From assembly GCF_031177825.1 (NCBI RefSeq), contig NZ_JAPSKE010000018.1, positions 1-64,000 of the forward strand: DNA of 64,000 bases, read 5' to 3'. The notes below the pieces were generated by a model. The model searched no databases and had not been told where the DNA came from. It worked only from the letters and a program-made list of their open reading frames with translations. Source of the stretch: Paenibacillus sp. Its GTDB lineage: Bacteria; Bacillota; Bacilli; Paenibacillales; YIM-B00363. This document shows positions 7,182-14,879 of this stretch, piece by piece. Both the position numbers and the translations under genes were made by a program. The stretch's first letter is position 1. Every line of letters starts with the position of its first letter.

Positions 7182-8088
7182 CACCATCCGCCGGCACTTC
7201 CGCGAAGGCTTCCGAAGCATCTGGCGCAACGGGTGGATGTCGTTCGCGTCCATCAGCGCCATTGCCATATCTCTTTTCATACTAGGCGTGTTTATGGTTC
7301 TCGCCATGAACATCAACAAGCTTACGGAGGATATCGAAAACGAGGTCGAAATCCGCGTCTACCTCGACGTCAGCGTCGACCGCGGCCGGGTGCCGGAGAT
7401 CCAAAACGCGATCGGCAAAATCGAAGGCGTGAAGCGGATCGAGTTCGTTTCCAAGGAGGACGGGCTGGAGTTCCTGAAGGAACGTCTCGGCGAAGAAGGC
7501 CGAGAGCTGCTCGAAGGCCAAGAGGGCGACAACAATCCGCTGCCCGATTCGTTCACGGTAGAGGTGTACGAGCCTCGGACGATCGATCTGGTGGCGCAGC
7601 GCATCCTGGCGCTGAACGCGGGCAAGGATCCGGCGCCGATCTGGGAGCTGAACTACGGGGCCGACACGGTCCGGACGCTGTTCCAGGTGACCGACATCGT
7701 GCGCAACGTCGGTTTGGTGCTCGTCGCAGGTCTCGCGCTCATGTCGATGTTCCTCATCTCCAACACCATTAAGATCACGATCGTCGCCCGCCGCCGCGAG
7801 ATCGCCATCATGAAGCTCGTCGGCGCGACGAACGGGTTCATTCGCTGGCCGTTCTTCATCGAAGGCGCGCTGCTCGGCGTGGTCGGATCGGTCATCCCGG
7901 CGGTCATCATTTTCGTCGGATACGGCCAGCTCGTCGCTTCCACGGAGATGGAGCTCGGCTTGCTCCAGATCGCGCTTCTGCCGCTCGGCGAAGTGGCGCA
8001 AGTGACGTTCGGCTTATTAATCGGATTAGGCTTTGTGATCGGCGTGTGGGGAAGCACGCTGTCGGTACGTAAATTCTTGAAAGTGTAA
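7171..8088 (+). CDS. ftsX: Cell division ABC transporter permease FtsX
   Basis: A 305-residue membrane protein with the FtsX plan: a cytoplasmic start MRISTIRRHFREGFRSIWRNGWMS, one TM helix (~25-45), an extracellular domain of about 130 residues (VEIRVYLDVSVD to TLFQVTDIV), then three TM helices, the last ending before the terminal SVRKFLKV. The MKLVGATNGFIRWPFFIEG coupling region is typical of FtsX. It transmits FtsE ATP hydrolysis to an extracellular cell-wall hydrolase. Its start lies within the ftsE 3' end, and the M23 hydrolase gene follows after 19 nt. Confidence 0.96.
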   Translation: MRISTIRRHFREGFRSIWRNGWMSFASISAIAISLFILGVFMVLAMNINKLTEDIENEVEIRVYLDVSVDRGRVPEIQNAIGKIEGVKRIEFVSKEDGLEFLKERLGEEGRELLEGQEGDNNPLPDSFTVEVYEPRTIDLVAQRILALNAGKDPAPIWELNYGADTVRTLFQVTDIVRNVGLVLVAGLALMSMFLISNTIKITIVARRREIAIMKLVGATNGFIRWPFFIEGALLGVVGSVIPAVIIFVGYGQLVASTEMELGLLQIALLPLGEVAQVTFGLLIGLGFVIGVWGSTLSVRKFLKV

Positions 8089-8107
8089 CGCACGAGGGAG
8101 GAAGTCG

Positions 8108-9328
8108 ATGTTGAAACGGTTCCTGTTACCGACGATGTTGGCCGTCAGCTTGGCGGTCGCCTCGGTCGGCGCGTATCCGCAGGTCGGCGTGGCAGCAAGC
8201 TCCGAACTAGATAAAGTAAACGCCCAGTTGAAGAAGCTGAAAGAGCAGATGAAAGCGGCGGAAGCGTCGCAGAAGCAGGCGGAGAAGGAAATCGAACGCA
8301 TCCGCGGGTTCCAAGAAGCCGGGAAGTCGGAGCTCGCCCGCCTCGAGAACGAGATCGCCGTCACGAGCAAGAAGATCGACTCGATCAACGAGCAGATGTA
8401 CGAGGTCGAAGAAAGCCTGAATATGACCGTCGAAGAGCTCGTCAAGGCCGAGGAGCGCGTCGTGACGCGCGACGGATTGCTGAAGTCGAGGCTTCGTCTG
8501 CTGTACATGAACGGAGTCGTAAGTTACCTGGACGTGTTGCTTAGCTCCACAAGCTTTGTAGACTTTCTAGACCGGATCGATGCCCTACAGTCGATCGTGT
8601 CGCAAGACAAGGAAATTCTCGAGCTGAACATCCAGGACAAGCAAACCGTCGAGCGGAAGAAGGCCGAAGTCGAAAACCAGCTGGAATACGTAGAGCAGCT
8701 TTTCGCGGAGACGGAGTCCCTCAAGGCCGAGCTGCTGGCGAAGAAGGAAAAGAAAGAAGTCGCCATCGCGTCCTTGCAGGAAGAAGAGCATGAGCTTCTC
8801 GAGATGACCGAAGATCAAGAGAAGGAATTGATGGCGTACGCGGACGAGCAAGCGAAGCTCGTGAAGAAACAGAAGGAACTGCAAAGCGCACAAAAGAAAG
8901 CCCAGCAAAAGAAAGTCGTGAAATATACGGGCGGTCAGCTGACGTGGCCGGTGCCGGACAGCCAGCGGGTCACGTCCCCGTTCGCGACGCGGATTCATCC
9001 GATTACGGGCAAGAAGCATACGCACACCGGCATGGATATCGGCGCGCCGGGCGGCACGACGATCGTCGCGGCCGCGTCGGGCGAGGTCGTGCTGGCGCAA
9101 TGGTACGGCGGCTACGGCAATTGTATCATCATCGAGCACAAAGACGGGTTCCGTACGTTGTACGGCCATATCCGCAACGGCGGCATCAAGGTGAAAGTCG
9201 GGGACACGGTCGACGCCGGCCAGAAGATCGCGGAAGTCGGTTCCACGGGCAGCTCGACGGGAAATCACCTCCACTTCGGCGTCTACGTTGACAACGTCGC
9301 CGTCGATCCGGATCCGTATTTGAGATAA
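8108..9328 (+). CDS. Secreted coiled-coil M23 peptidoglycan endopeptidase (EnvC-like)
   Basis: A 406-residue protein: signal peptide (MLKRFLLPTMLAVSLAVASVG, cut near VAASS), a long coiled coil (~30-265) and a C-terminal M23/LytM domain (~280-400). The zinc-binding pattern is intact, with HTHTGMDIGAP near 305 and NHLHFGVYV near 386. The layout (coiled coil plus LytM) and its place directly after ftsEX fit a hydrolase or activator controlled by FtsEX, as EnvC is in E. coli and CwlO in Bacillus. GAGGGAGGAAG lies upstream of ATG 8108. The FtsEX dependence is inferred. Confidence 0.93.
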   Translation: MLKRFLLPTMLAVSLAVASVGAYPQVGVAASSELDKVNAQLKKLKEQMKAAEASQKQAEKEIERIRGFQEAGKSELARLENEIAVTSKKIDSINEQMYEVEESLNMTVEELVKAEERVVTRDGLLKSRLRLLYMNGVVSYLDVLLSSTSFVDFLDRIDALQSIVSQDKEILELNIQDKQTVERKKAEVENQLEYVEQLFAETESLKAELLAKKEKKEVAIASLQEEEHELLEMTEDQEKELMAYADEQAKLVKKQKELQSAQKKAQQKKVVKYTGGQLTWPVPDSQRVTSPFATRIHPITGKKHTHTGMDIGAPGGTTIVAAASGEVVLAQWYGGYGNCIIIEHKDGFRTLYGHIRNGGIKVKVGDTVDAGQKIAEVGSTGSSTGNHLHFGVYVDNVAVDPDPYLR

Positions 9329-9376
9329 TCCTTTTCTTTGCACTCATAAATTCGTAAATAACAGGTACAGGCCCTG

Positions 9377-9398
9377 CATATACTATTTGGAGTATATG
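9377..9398. promoter_or_regulatory. Perfect 8-bp dyad upstream of ctpB
   Basis: CATATACT (9377-9384) and AGTATATG (9391-9398) form a perfect inverted repeat around ATTTGG, about 50 nt before the ctpB start. The left arm also resembles a sporulation sigma-K -10 (CATANNNTA), but no matching -35 was found. Confidence 0.5.
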
Positions 9399-9446
9399 GG
9401 CGGCGGCAAATCGCATGCGTCCGTTAGAAAAAGGTGGTGTGAACGC

Positions 9447-10916
9447 ATGATGTTCAAAGGCCGTACGGTGCTTGCGTTCGTGCTGCTGGCGGTATTCGCC
9501 AGCAGCATTGTTACGCTTACGGTCGCGGGACCGTTGGATCACAGGGTCGTCGCCAGCTTGTCGCAGGCGATAACGGTGTCCGAGGAGGGCAGCCCGGAGG
9601 AGCGGGAAGGGGGCCTCAGCGAAGACGAGTTGTCGAAGCTGTCGGCCGTATATAAGCTGCTCGAGCAGCGGTACGTCGAGGCGGTCGACCGCGACGTATT
9701 GACGGAGGGCGCTTTGGACGGCTTGGTGCAGGCGCTGGAAGATCCTTACTCGGAGTATTTGAATGCCGAGGAGGTCGCTTCCTTTTCCGAGCACATCAAC
9801 TCCACGTTCACGGGCATCGGCGCCGAGGTAGCGCTGCAGGACGGGAAAATCGTCGTCGTATCGCCGATCAAGAATTCTCCCGCGGAGCGCGCGGGGCTGA
9901 TGGCGGGAGACGTCATTCTGTCCGTGAACGGCGAGTCGCTGCAAGGGCTGGACCTGACGAAGGCGGTCGAGAAAATCCGCGGTCCGAAGGGCACGCAGGC
10001 GAAGCTGCAAATTCAGCGGAAAGACTCCGCGTCGGTCATGGATATCATCGTCGTCCGCGACGATATCAGTCTGGAGACGGTGGAAGGTTCCATGCTGGAA
10101 GACGGCATCGGGCTGATCGGCATTCGCCAGTTCGCGGTGAACACGGGCGAGCGGTTCGCGGAGGAGCTGAAGAAGCTCGAGGATCAAGGGATGAAGGGTC
10201 TCGTCATCGACGTGCGCAACAATCCGGGCGGCGTCGTGCAGGCGGTGCAGTCGATCGCCGAAGCGTTCGTGCCGGAAGGCAAGACGATTATGCACCTCGA
10301 ATACCGCGACGGGAAGCGCGAGAAGACGACGTCGAAGGGCAAAGGGAAGAAGTATCCGATCGTCGTCCTCATCAACGAAGGGTCCGCGAGCGCATCGGAA
10401 ATTCTCGGCGCCGCCATTCAAGAGTCCGCGGGCGGCAAGCTCGTCGGCCAGACGACGTTCGGCAAAGGTCTCGTGCAAAGCACCGTGAAGCTGAACGACG
10501 GCAGCGGCGTAAAGCTGACGATCGCGAAGTGGCTGACGCCGGACGGCGACACGATTCACGAGACGGGCGTCAAGCCGGACATCGTCGTCGAGCAGCCGAA
10601 GCTGTTCGAGGCGGTCGCCATTCCGAAGGATAAGGAATTGACGTTCGACATGGCCGGCGACGAAGTGAAGAACGTGCAGTTGATTTTGGACGGACTCGGC
10701 TTCTCGCCGGGGCGGACGGACGGGTATTTCAGCGAGTCGACGAAGGCGGCGGTGGTCGCGTTCCAGAAGGACAACGATCTTCCGGAAAACGGGACCGTCG
10801 ACGAAGCGACGGCGCTGAAGCTGGAAGAGCGGGTCATCCAGCGTTACTTGGACCCGGCGAACGACGCGCAGATGCATGCGGCGTTGGTACAAATCCAGAA
10901 GATGTTAAAGAAGTAG
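9447..10916 (+). CDS. ctpB: Carboxy-terminal processing protease (S41) with PG-binding domain
   Basis: A 489-residue secreted/anchored protease. An N-terminal hydrophobic segment (~7-27) is followed by a PDZ domain (~95-175; FTGIGAEVAL, SPAERAGLMAGDVILSVNG), the S41 core with the catalytic Ser in NEGSASASEILGAAI (~313) and Lys in TTFGKGLVQS (~339), and a C-terminal peptidoglycan-binding domain (~410-460; VQLILDGLGFSPGRTDG). This architecture equals Bacillus CtpB, which cleaves SpoIVFA during sporulation. ATG 9447 has AAGGTGGTG upstream; the frame is open to 9387 without a ribosome site. Gene order ftsEX-ctpB-minJ matches Bacillus. Confidence 0.94.
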   Translation: MMFKGRTVLAFVLLAVFASSIVTLTVAGPLDHRVVASLSQAITVSEEGSPEEREGGLSEDELSKLSAVYKLLEQRYVEAVDRDVLTEGALDGLVQALEDPYSEYLNAEEVASFSEHINSTFTGIGAEVALQDGKIVVVSPIKNSPAERAGLMAGDVILSVNGESLQGLDLTKAVEKIRGPKGTQAKLQIQRKDSASVMDIIVVRDDISLETVEGSMLEDGIGLIGIRQFAVNTGERFAEELKKLEDQGMKGLVIDVRNNPGGVVQAVQSIAEAFVPEGKTIMHLEYRDGKREKTTSKGKGKKYPIVVLINEGSASASEILGAAIQESAGGKLVGQTTFGKGLVQSTVKLNDGSGVKLTIAKWLTPDGDTIHETGVKPDIVVEQPKLFEAVAIPKDKELTFDMAGDEVKNVQLILDGLGFSPGRTDGYFSESTKAAVVAFQKDNDLPENGTVDEATALKLEERVIQRYLDPANDAQMHAALVQIQKMLKK

Positions 10917-10950
10917 GCAGGAGAACCGGGCGAAATTGTCGAAAAGGAAT

Positions 10951-10980
10951 GGGAAGGTCGAAGTCGGCCTTCCTTTTTTC
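10951..10980 (+). terminator. Terminator after ctpB
   Basis: GGAAGG (10952-10957) pairs with CCTTCC (10968-10973), followed by TTTTTT. It ends the ftsEX-hydrolase-ctpB transcript before minJ. Confidence 0.85.
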
Positions 10981-11019
10981 TATTTTCATCATGCCTGATC
11001 AAGTAGGAGAAACGAATCC

Positions 11020-12354
11020 ATGGAAGTGTTGAATGAATGGCTGCGGGCGTTCGGAACACTGTGGACGTCGCCGTTTTATTATTTGGCGCTGCTGTTTATC
11101 GCGTTGCACGCGAGGAAGCAGACCGTTATTGAAAGAAAACTGTTCTCCGTGAAGCTGCACTCTTGGTGGAGCGAGTGGTGGAGGATGCTGTTATGGGGCG
11201 CTGCGGTCGGGGCAAGCGTATCCGTCGTCTTCTTGTTCCTAGGCGCAAAGCTCTCCATCCCCGCCTTGCTCTTGTTGTGGGTGCTGGCGGTGCTGCTGTC
11301 CTTCGCGAGGGTGAGATACTTCTGCTTCGCTTATGCGGCCGGCGTGCTCGGCTTGCTGCAGGCGGCCGTCGGCTGGATCGACGCCGCGACGCTGCCTCCA
11401 ACCGCCGCGACGCTCGTGTTCGAGGTGCAATCCGTACATCTGCCGTCCGTGCTGGCGCTCGTCGGCGTGCTCCATCTGGCCGAGGCGGCGCTCGTGTACA
11501 AGATGGCCGGCCGCCTGGCGACGCCGCTCTTCTTCGAAGGCAAGCGCGGCAAGACGGTCGGCGGCTATCAGCTGCAAGGCTTCTGGCCGGTGCCGCTGCT
11601 GCTGCTGACGCCGATGGCCGCCGGCGCGGGCATCGAGGGCGCGCTGCCTTGGCCGACGTTGTTCGGCGGCGACTTGGGTTCGGCCGGTTGGGGGGCGCTC
11701 GCGTTCCCGGTGCTGGTCGGATTCCACTCGCTGTCGCTTACGCGGCTGCCGCAGAACAAGGCGCGCGTGAGCGCCTTCCGGCTCGGGGGATACGGGCTTG
11801 CGGTAACGGCGCTCGGCATTGTCGTGTACTTCGTACCGACGTGGTGGGCGGCGGTGGCCGCGGCGCTTCTGTGCTTCGCGCTGCATGAGTTGATCGTCGC
11901 GCTCGATCGACGGGGCGAGGCGCTCGCCAGCCCGTATTTCGTTCATGACGCGCGCGGGCTGAAGGTGCTGGCGGTCGTCCCGGGTTCGCCGGCGGCGGAG
12001 CTCGGCATCGAACCGGGCCACGTGCTTCGCAAGGTGAACGGCATCCCGGTTCGCGACCGAGCCGAGCTGCATGCGGCTATGCGGATGAACGCCGCGTTCA
12101 TGAAGCTCGAGGTGCTGAACCATGCCGGGGAGAGCCGATTCCTGCAGCGAGCGGTATACGCCAACGAGCATCACCAACTCGGGATCGTCCTGTGCCCGGA
12201 CGAGCATGCGCTGTACGTCGTAGAATTCGAGGAGGGCGGGCTGTTTTCCTTCCTGAAGTCGCGGCGCTCGTCTTCCGGCGGGATGGCCGGGAACGGCGGC
12301 GGCGAGAGGTTGGCGCTGCCTGCGCCGTCGTCGGAGACGACGCTGCGGTTATAA
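11020..12354 (+). CDS. minJ: MinJ-like polytopic PDZ-domain protein (cell division topology)
   Basis: A 444-residue protein with about six to eight hydrophobic helices in the first 280 residues (FYYLALLFIALHA, WGAAVGASVSVVFLF and others) and a C-terminal PDZ domain (~295-370; LKVLAVVPGSPAAELGIEPGHVLRKVNG). Bacillus MinJ has the same layout, links DivIVA with MinCD and is encoded in the same neighbourhood (ctpB-minJ-uvrBA). AGGAGA sits upstream of ATG 11020. The call rests on architecture and synteny; without alignment it could be a sister PDZ membrane protein. The tail after residue ~400 is Gly/Ser-rich. Confidence 0.78.
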   Translation: MEVLNEWLRAFGTLWTSPFYYLALLFIALHARKQTVIERKLFSVKLHSWWSEWWRMLLWGAAVGASVSVVFLFLGAKLSIPALLLLWVLAVLLSFARVRYFCFAYAAGVLGLLQAAVGWIDAATLPPTAATLVFEVQSVHLPSVLALVGVLHLAEAALVYKMAGRLATPLFFEGKRGKTVGGYQLQGFWPVPLLLLTPMAAGAGIEGALPWPTLFGGDLGSAGWGALAFPVLVGFHSLSLTRLPQNKARVSAFRLGGYGLAVTALGIVVYFVPTWWAAVAAALLCFALHELIVALDRRGEALASPYFVHDARGLKVLAVVPGSPAAELGIEPGHVLRKVNGIPVRDRAELHAAMRMNAAFMKLEVLNHAGESRFLQRAVYANEHHQLGIVLCPDEHALYVVEFEEGGLFSFLKSRRSSSGGMAGNGGGERLALPAPSSETTLRL

Positions 12355-12374
12355 GATTGCTCGCGTTTTGGGGC

Positions 12375-12404
12375 TTGTCTGAATCCGCAACGCTGTGATA
12401 TATT
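12375..12404 (+). promoter_or_regulatory. Sigma-A promoter upstream of the second nuclease-family gene
   Basis: TTGTCT (12375-12380), an 18-bp spacer and TATATT (12399-12404) with an extended TG. The expected start (~12411) gives a leader of about 95 nt that contains a terminator hairpin before the gene. Confidence 0.55.
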
Positions 12405-12442
12405 GGTAATTAATTAAAACACTAAGTGCGATGGCAAAGCAT

Positions 12443-12478
12443 GCCTCGACGGCCGGAACCGGCTGTCGGGGCTTTTTT
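12443..12478 (+). terminator. Terminator hairpin in the leader of the second nuclease-family gene
   Basis: GCCTCGAC-GCCG pairs with CGGC-GTCGGGGC across a short loop, followed by TTTTTT. It lies between the promoter at 12375-12404 and ATG 12507. A competing small stem GGCA/TGCC (12433-12445) overlaps its left arm, so an attenuator is possible. It could also simply end minJ transcription. Confidence 0.8.
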
Positions 12479-12506
12479 GCGTGTTCGCGAGGGAGGAATG
12501 GTTGGG

Positions 12507-12977
12507 ATGGTGCGGTTGGATGCGGGGAAGGCGAAGAAGCTGGATGCGTACTTGAAGAAGTGTCGGAGCGCGCTGGAAGGTAAGGGGTGGAGCGACGGCT
12601 TGTCTTACGCGGCAGATAACTTCTTGGAATCGGTCTGGGGTCCGATGTTCGACTATGATTTTCGGTATTTGCAATGCGGTTGCCCATTGGATGGGCGGCG
12701 AGAGGTCGGCTATGTGCAGTATTTCTCGTATCTTCGCAGAGACCGAAAGCCGATCGTCTTCGAAGTGTTGAATCACTACGCTGCCAGGCTGAACCTTTCT
12801 TTAGAGGAATATGAGTTGTTTTCGGAACAAAGCGAGGCGTTAGATTCGCTTGGTTACATGACCGTACGGATCACGGACATCGAACTCGATTACGCCCGGA
12901 AATACGTCAGCGAACGCGTGGTTTGCGCCATAAGCTTAAGCAACCGTTGGGAAGCGGAGCGGGAATGGGCCATGTAG
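12507..12977 (+). CDS. Degenerate paralogue of the nuclease-fold protein at 3853
   Basis: A 156-residue protein. It follows the other protein's plan: NFLESVWGPMF corresponds to FLRNVWWPMF, VGYVQYFSY to RYLDFAYM, PIVFEVLN to IAIEIEG, and GYMTVRITDIELD to GWKVIRFSYD. The candidate catalytic Asp is replaced (YVQY) and the second acidic residue of E-x-E is lost, so catalysis is doubtful. The winged-helix tail is absent. ATG 12507 was chosen because GGGAGG (12491-12496) is ten nt upstream; ATG 12498 is too close. No database family is claimed beyond DUF559-like similarity seen through its relative. Confidence 0.6.
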   Translation: MVRLDAGKAKKLDAYLKKCRSALEGKGWSDGLSYAADNFLESVWGPMFDYDFRYLQCGCPLDGRREVGYVQYFSYLRRDRKPIVFEVLNHYAARLNLSLEEYELFSEQSEALDSLGYMTVRITDIELDYARKYVSERVVCAISLSNRWEAEREWAM

Positions 12978-12991
12978 CGACGGTGGGGTTG

Positions 12992-13000
12992 TGGTATAAT
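12992..13000 (+). promoter_or_regulatory. Extended -10 promoter of the coiled-coil gene
   Basis: TGGTATAAT (TATAAT 12995-13000) lies 30 nt before ATG 13030, just after the stop of the previous gene. The -35 region is poor, compensated by the TG extension. Confidence 0.6.
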
Positions 13001-13029
13001 ATCGTTACGAGATTCGGGGGGTGTCGGTT

Positions 13030-13440
13030 ATGGACGAGACGAAGCAGCTCCTGACCGCGATCTTGGGAAGACTGGACGAAATGGGCGCGGACATTCAAAG
13101 CATCAAGGGCGACATGAAAGTGATGAAAACGGATATTGAAGTGTTGAAGTCGGATGTTGCCGTGTTGAAAGCCGATGTTGATGTATTAAAGTCGGATGTT
13201 GCCGTGCTTAAGGCGGACGTTGCCGTGCTTAAGGCGGACGTTGCCGTGCTTAAGGCGGATGTTGACGTACTTAAGGCGGACGTTGCCGTACTCAAGGCAG
13301 ACGTTGCCGAAATGAAAGGCGACATCGCCGAAATGAAAGAGACACAAACACGGCATGAGCGGATCCTAGAGTTACTGTCGATTAAGTCGATCGATCACGA
13401 GGCTTCGATTCGAGACATTCGGAAGACGCATGATTCATAA
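13030..13440 (+). CDS. Heptad-repeat coiled-coil protein (VLKADVA repeats)
   Basis: A 136-residue, highly charged protein. Residues ~35-100 are near-perfect 7-residue repeats of the type V-A-V-L-K-A-D, ideal for a long parallel coiled coil with Val and Leu in the core. The N-terminus (MDETKQLLTAILGRLDEM) and C-terminus (RHERILELLSIKSIDHEASIRDIRK) are also helical. No signal peptide, membrane segment or enzyme motif. GGGGGGTG lies eight nt before ATG 13030; GTG 13021 is in frame but overlaps that site. It may act as a spacer or scaffold; function unknown. It has its own promoter and terminator. Confidence 0.75.
   Translation: MDETKQLLTAILGRLDEMGADIQSIKGDMKVMKTDIEVLKSDVAVLKADVDVLKSDVAVLKADVAVLKADVAVLKADVDVLKADVAVLKADVAEMKGDIAEMKETQTRHERILELLSIKSIDHEASIRDIRKTHDS
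13141..13320 (+). repeat. 21-bp tandem repeats encoding the coiled-coil heptads
   Basis: About eight units of 21 bp, the central ones (13198-13260) almost identical (GTTGCCGTGCTTAAGGCGGA). DNA-level identity exceeds what protein constraint requires, suggesting recent expansion. Copy changes keep the frame and add or remove one heptad. Confidence 0.9.
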
Positions 13441-13446
13441 GAGGTT

Positions 13447-13484
13447 CAGGCCGTACTCGTTACGTCGAAGCGGCCTGTTTTTTA
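13447..13484 (+). terminator. Terminator after the coiled-coil gene
   Basis: CAGGCCG (13447-13453) pairs with CGGCCTG (13471-13477), followed by a run of T. Confidence 0.8.
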
Positions 13485-13556
13485 GGAAGAAGCTCAAACT
13501 ACCCCCATGTTCCAAGCGTCGTGTTCTGGTTTAACTGGATTTTTTGATTCGGAGGA

Positions 13557-13585
13557 TTGTCAACGAGCGCATCGCTTTATATAAT
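13557..13585 (+). promoter_or_regulatory. Sigma-A promoter of the SLH-protein operon
   Basis: TTGTCA (13557-13562), 17 bp, TATAAT (13580-13585), a near-consensus promoter. The start near 13592 gives a ~115-nt leader that includes a terminator hairpin before the SLH gene. Confidence 0.75.
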
Positions 13586-13619
13586 AAGAGGAAACAATAC
13601 CCAACGACATAAAAGCCGG

Positions 13620-13667
13620 AAGGACCGTGCTTACAGGGGAGAACCCCTTGTTTGCGGTCCTTTTTTT
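13620..13667 (+). terminator. Terminator/attenuator hairpin in the SLH-gene leader
   Basis: AAGGACCG (from 13620) pairs with CGGTCCT (13655-13661) enclosing an inner stem AGGGG/CCCCT, followed by seven T (13661-13667). No promoter is visible in the 40 nt between it and the gene, so the gene must be transcribed through it. No known riboswitch class was recognised. Confidence 0.75.
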
Positions 13668-13707
13668 GTTGATTTTCGAGTGGGGATTCGAACGGGGGAG
13701 ATCGATG

Positions 13708-14871
13708 ATGAAGAAAATGTTTACTGCTGCGATGTTAAGCTTGGCGCTTGTTGGAATTCTGTTCCCGGCGTCGGGAACGGCGGCTGCGGAACCGTCCGCC
13801 AACGCTGCCGGTTCTTCGGGGTTTAAGGACTCCATTCCAGAGTGGGCGGCAAGCGATATTCAAGGTGCCTTGAAACAGGGTTACGTGAAAGGGTACCCTG
13901 ACGGCACATTCAAACCGGACAATAACGTCACGAGAGCGGAGTACATCAAGATGGTGGTTGATGCCCTGGGTTTGGAAAAGGGGACGGTAAAGTCTGGCGC
14001 TCCATGGTTTGAACCTTACGTCGATGCCGCTATAGCGGCAAACATTCACCGAGAAAAAGATTTCGTGGACGGGAATTTAAATAAACCGATGACGCGCTTG
14101 GAAATGTCGCGAATTGCCGTCAGAGCTATTAAACCTGAGTTCAAAGATCCAAGTGCGCTTATGGATGACAAGTCCTTTATGTACAACGCGACGAAGAGGG
14201 GGATTATCCGAGGGATGTCGAACGGGGAACTTGCGGTCGATGGTCTTACGACCCGTGCCCAATCCGTTGTAGTAATACAACGAATCCTGTCCATTCTGGC
14301 GGGTGAAACCTTGCCTTTCGATAAGGTCGCCACCAGCTATGCTGAAGTCGCTTTGCGGGGCACTAACTTTGAAACAATGTGGGGCGCACGCACAAAAAAG
14401 CTGCCACTTGAGCTGAGGACTAATCTTCCTGATTTTAAAGTGACTATCGATCAAATCCTTGTTACGGACATGACAGACAAAAACTCTCCGTATTACAACA
14501 ACTTTCCCGAGCTCCGGACAATTGGTGTTCTGACGGATGGAACAAAGTTGGATAACAAATACTTGATCGCAATGCATGTGAACCTCGAAAACACGAAAGC
14601 CAAAGAGAAAGCTTTGTGGCCGTTTGACTGGAAATTTGAAAATGAGATGGATTATGCACGAGTCTATTTGCACTCCATCAAAAAGGAATCCTTAAAGGTT
14701 TCCTTCAAAGAGTCCCCTGCAATCAGACTCGAAACTGTAGGGAAAACCGATGGTTGGTATTTCCTTGCGATAGATAAGAAGCTGGCTGATTCCGACCCCA
14801 AAACAAAAATCATCCCACTATACAACATGATGTTCCAGAATGTTGAATATGTGACAGCCGAAGAATGGTGA
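13708..14871 (+). CDS. S-layer homology (SLH) domain secreted protein
   Basis: About 387 residues. A signal peptide (MKKMFTAAMLSLALVGILF... cut near AAAEP) precedes SLH motifs: the first is canonical (WAASDIQGALKQGYVKGYPD and FKPDNNVTRAEYIKMVVDAL), the second runs FEPYVDAAIAANI to MTRLEMSRIAVRAIK, and a third runs TKRGIIRGMSNGE to TTRAQSVVVIQRILSI. SLH triplets bind pyruvylated secondary cell-wall polymers. The C-terminal ~150 residues are unrecognised. GGGGGAG precedes ATGATG at 13705/13708; the second ATG is better spaced. It overlaps the giant gene's frame, suggesting a two-gene operon. Base composition is more AT-rich than flanking genes. Confidence 0.88.
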   Translation: MKKMFTAAMLSLALVGILFPASGTAAAEPSANAAGSSGFKDSIPEWAASDIQGALKQGYVKGYPDGTFKPDNNVTRAEYIKMVVDALGLEKGTVKSGAPWFEPYVDAAIAANIHREKDFVDGNLNKPMTRLEMSRIAVRAIKPEFKDPSALMDDKSFMYNATKRGIIRGMSNGELAVDGLTTRAQSVVVIQRILSILAGETLPFDKVATSYAEVALRGTNFETMWGARTKKLPLELRTNLPDFKVTIDQILVTDMTDKNSPYYNNFPELRTIGVLTDGTKLDNKYLIAMHVNLENTKAKEKALWPFDWKFENEMDYARVYLHSIKKESLKVSFKESPAIRLETVGKTDGWYFLAIDKKLADSDPKTKIIPLYNMMFQNVEYVTAEEW

Positions 14872-14879
14872 TTTTGCTT

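Noticed and set aside
9186-10892. Long minus-strand frame opposite ctpB
   Set aside because: A codon-bias shadow of ctpB; no ribosome site and no recognisable domain.
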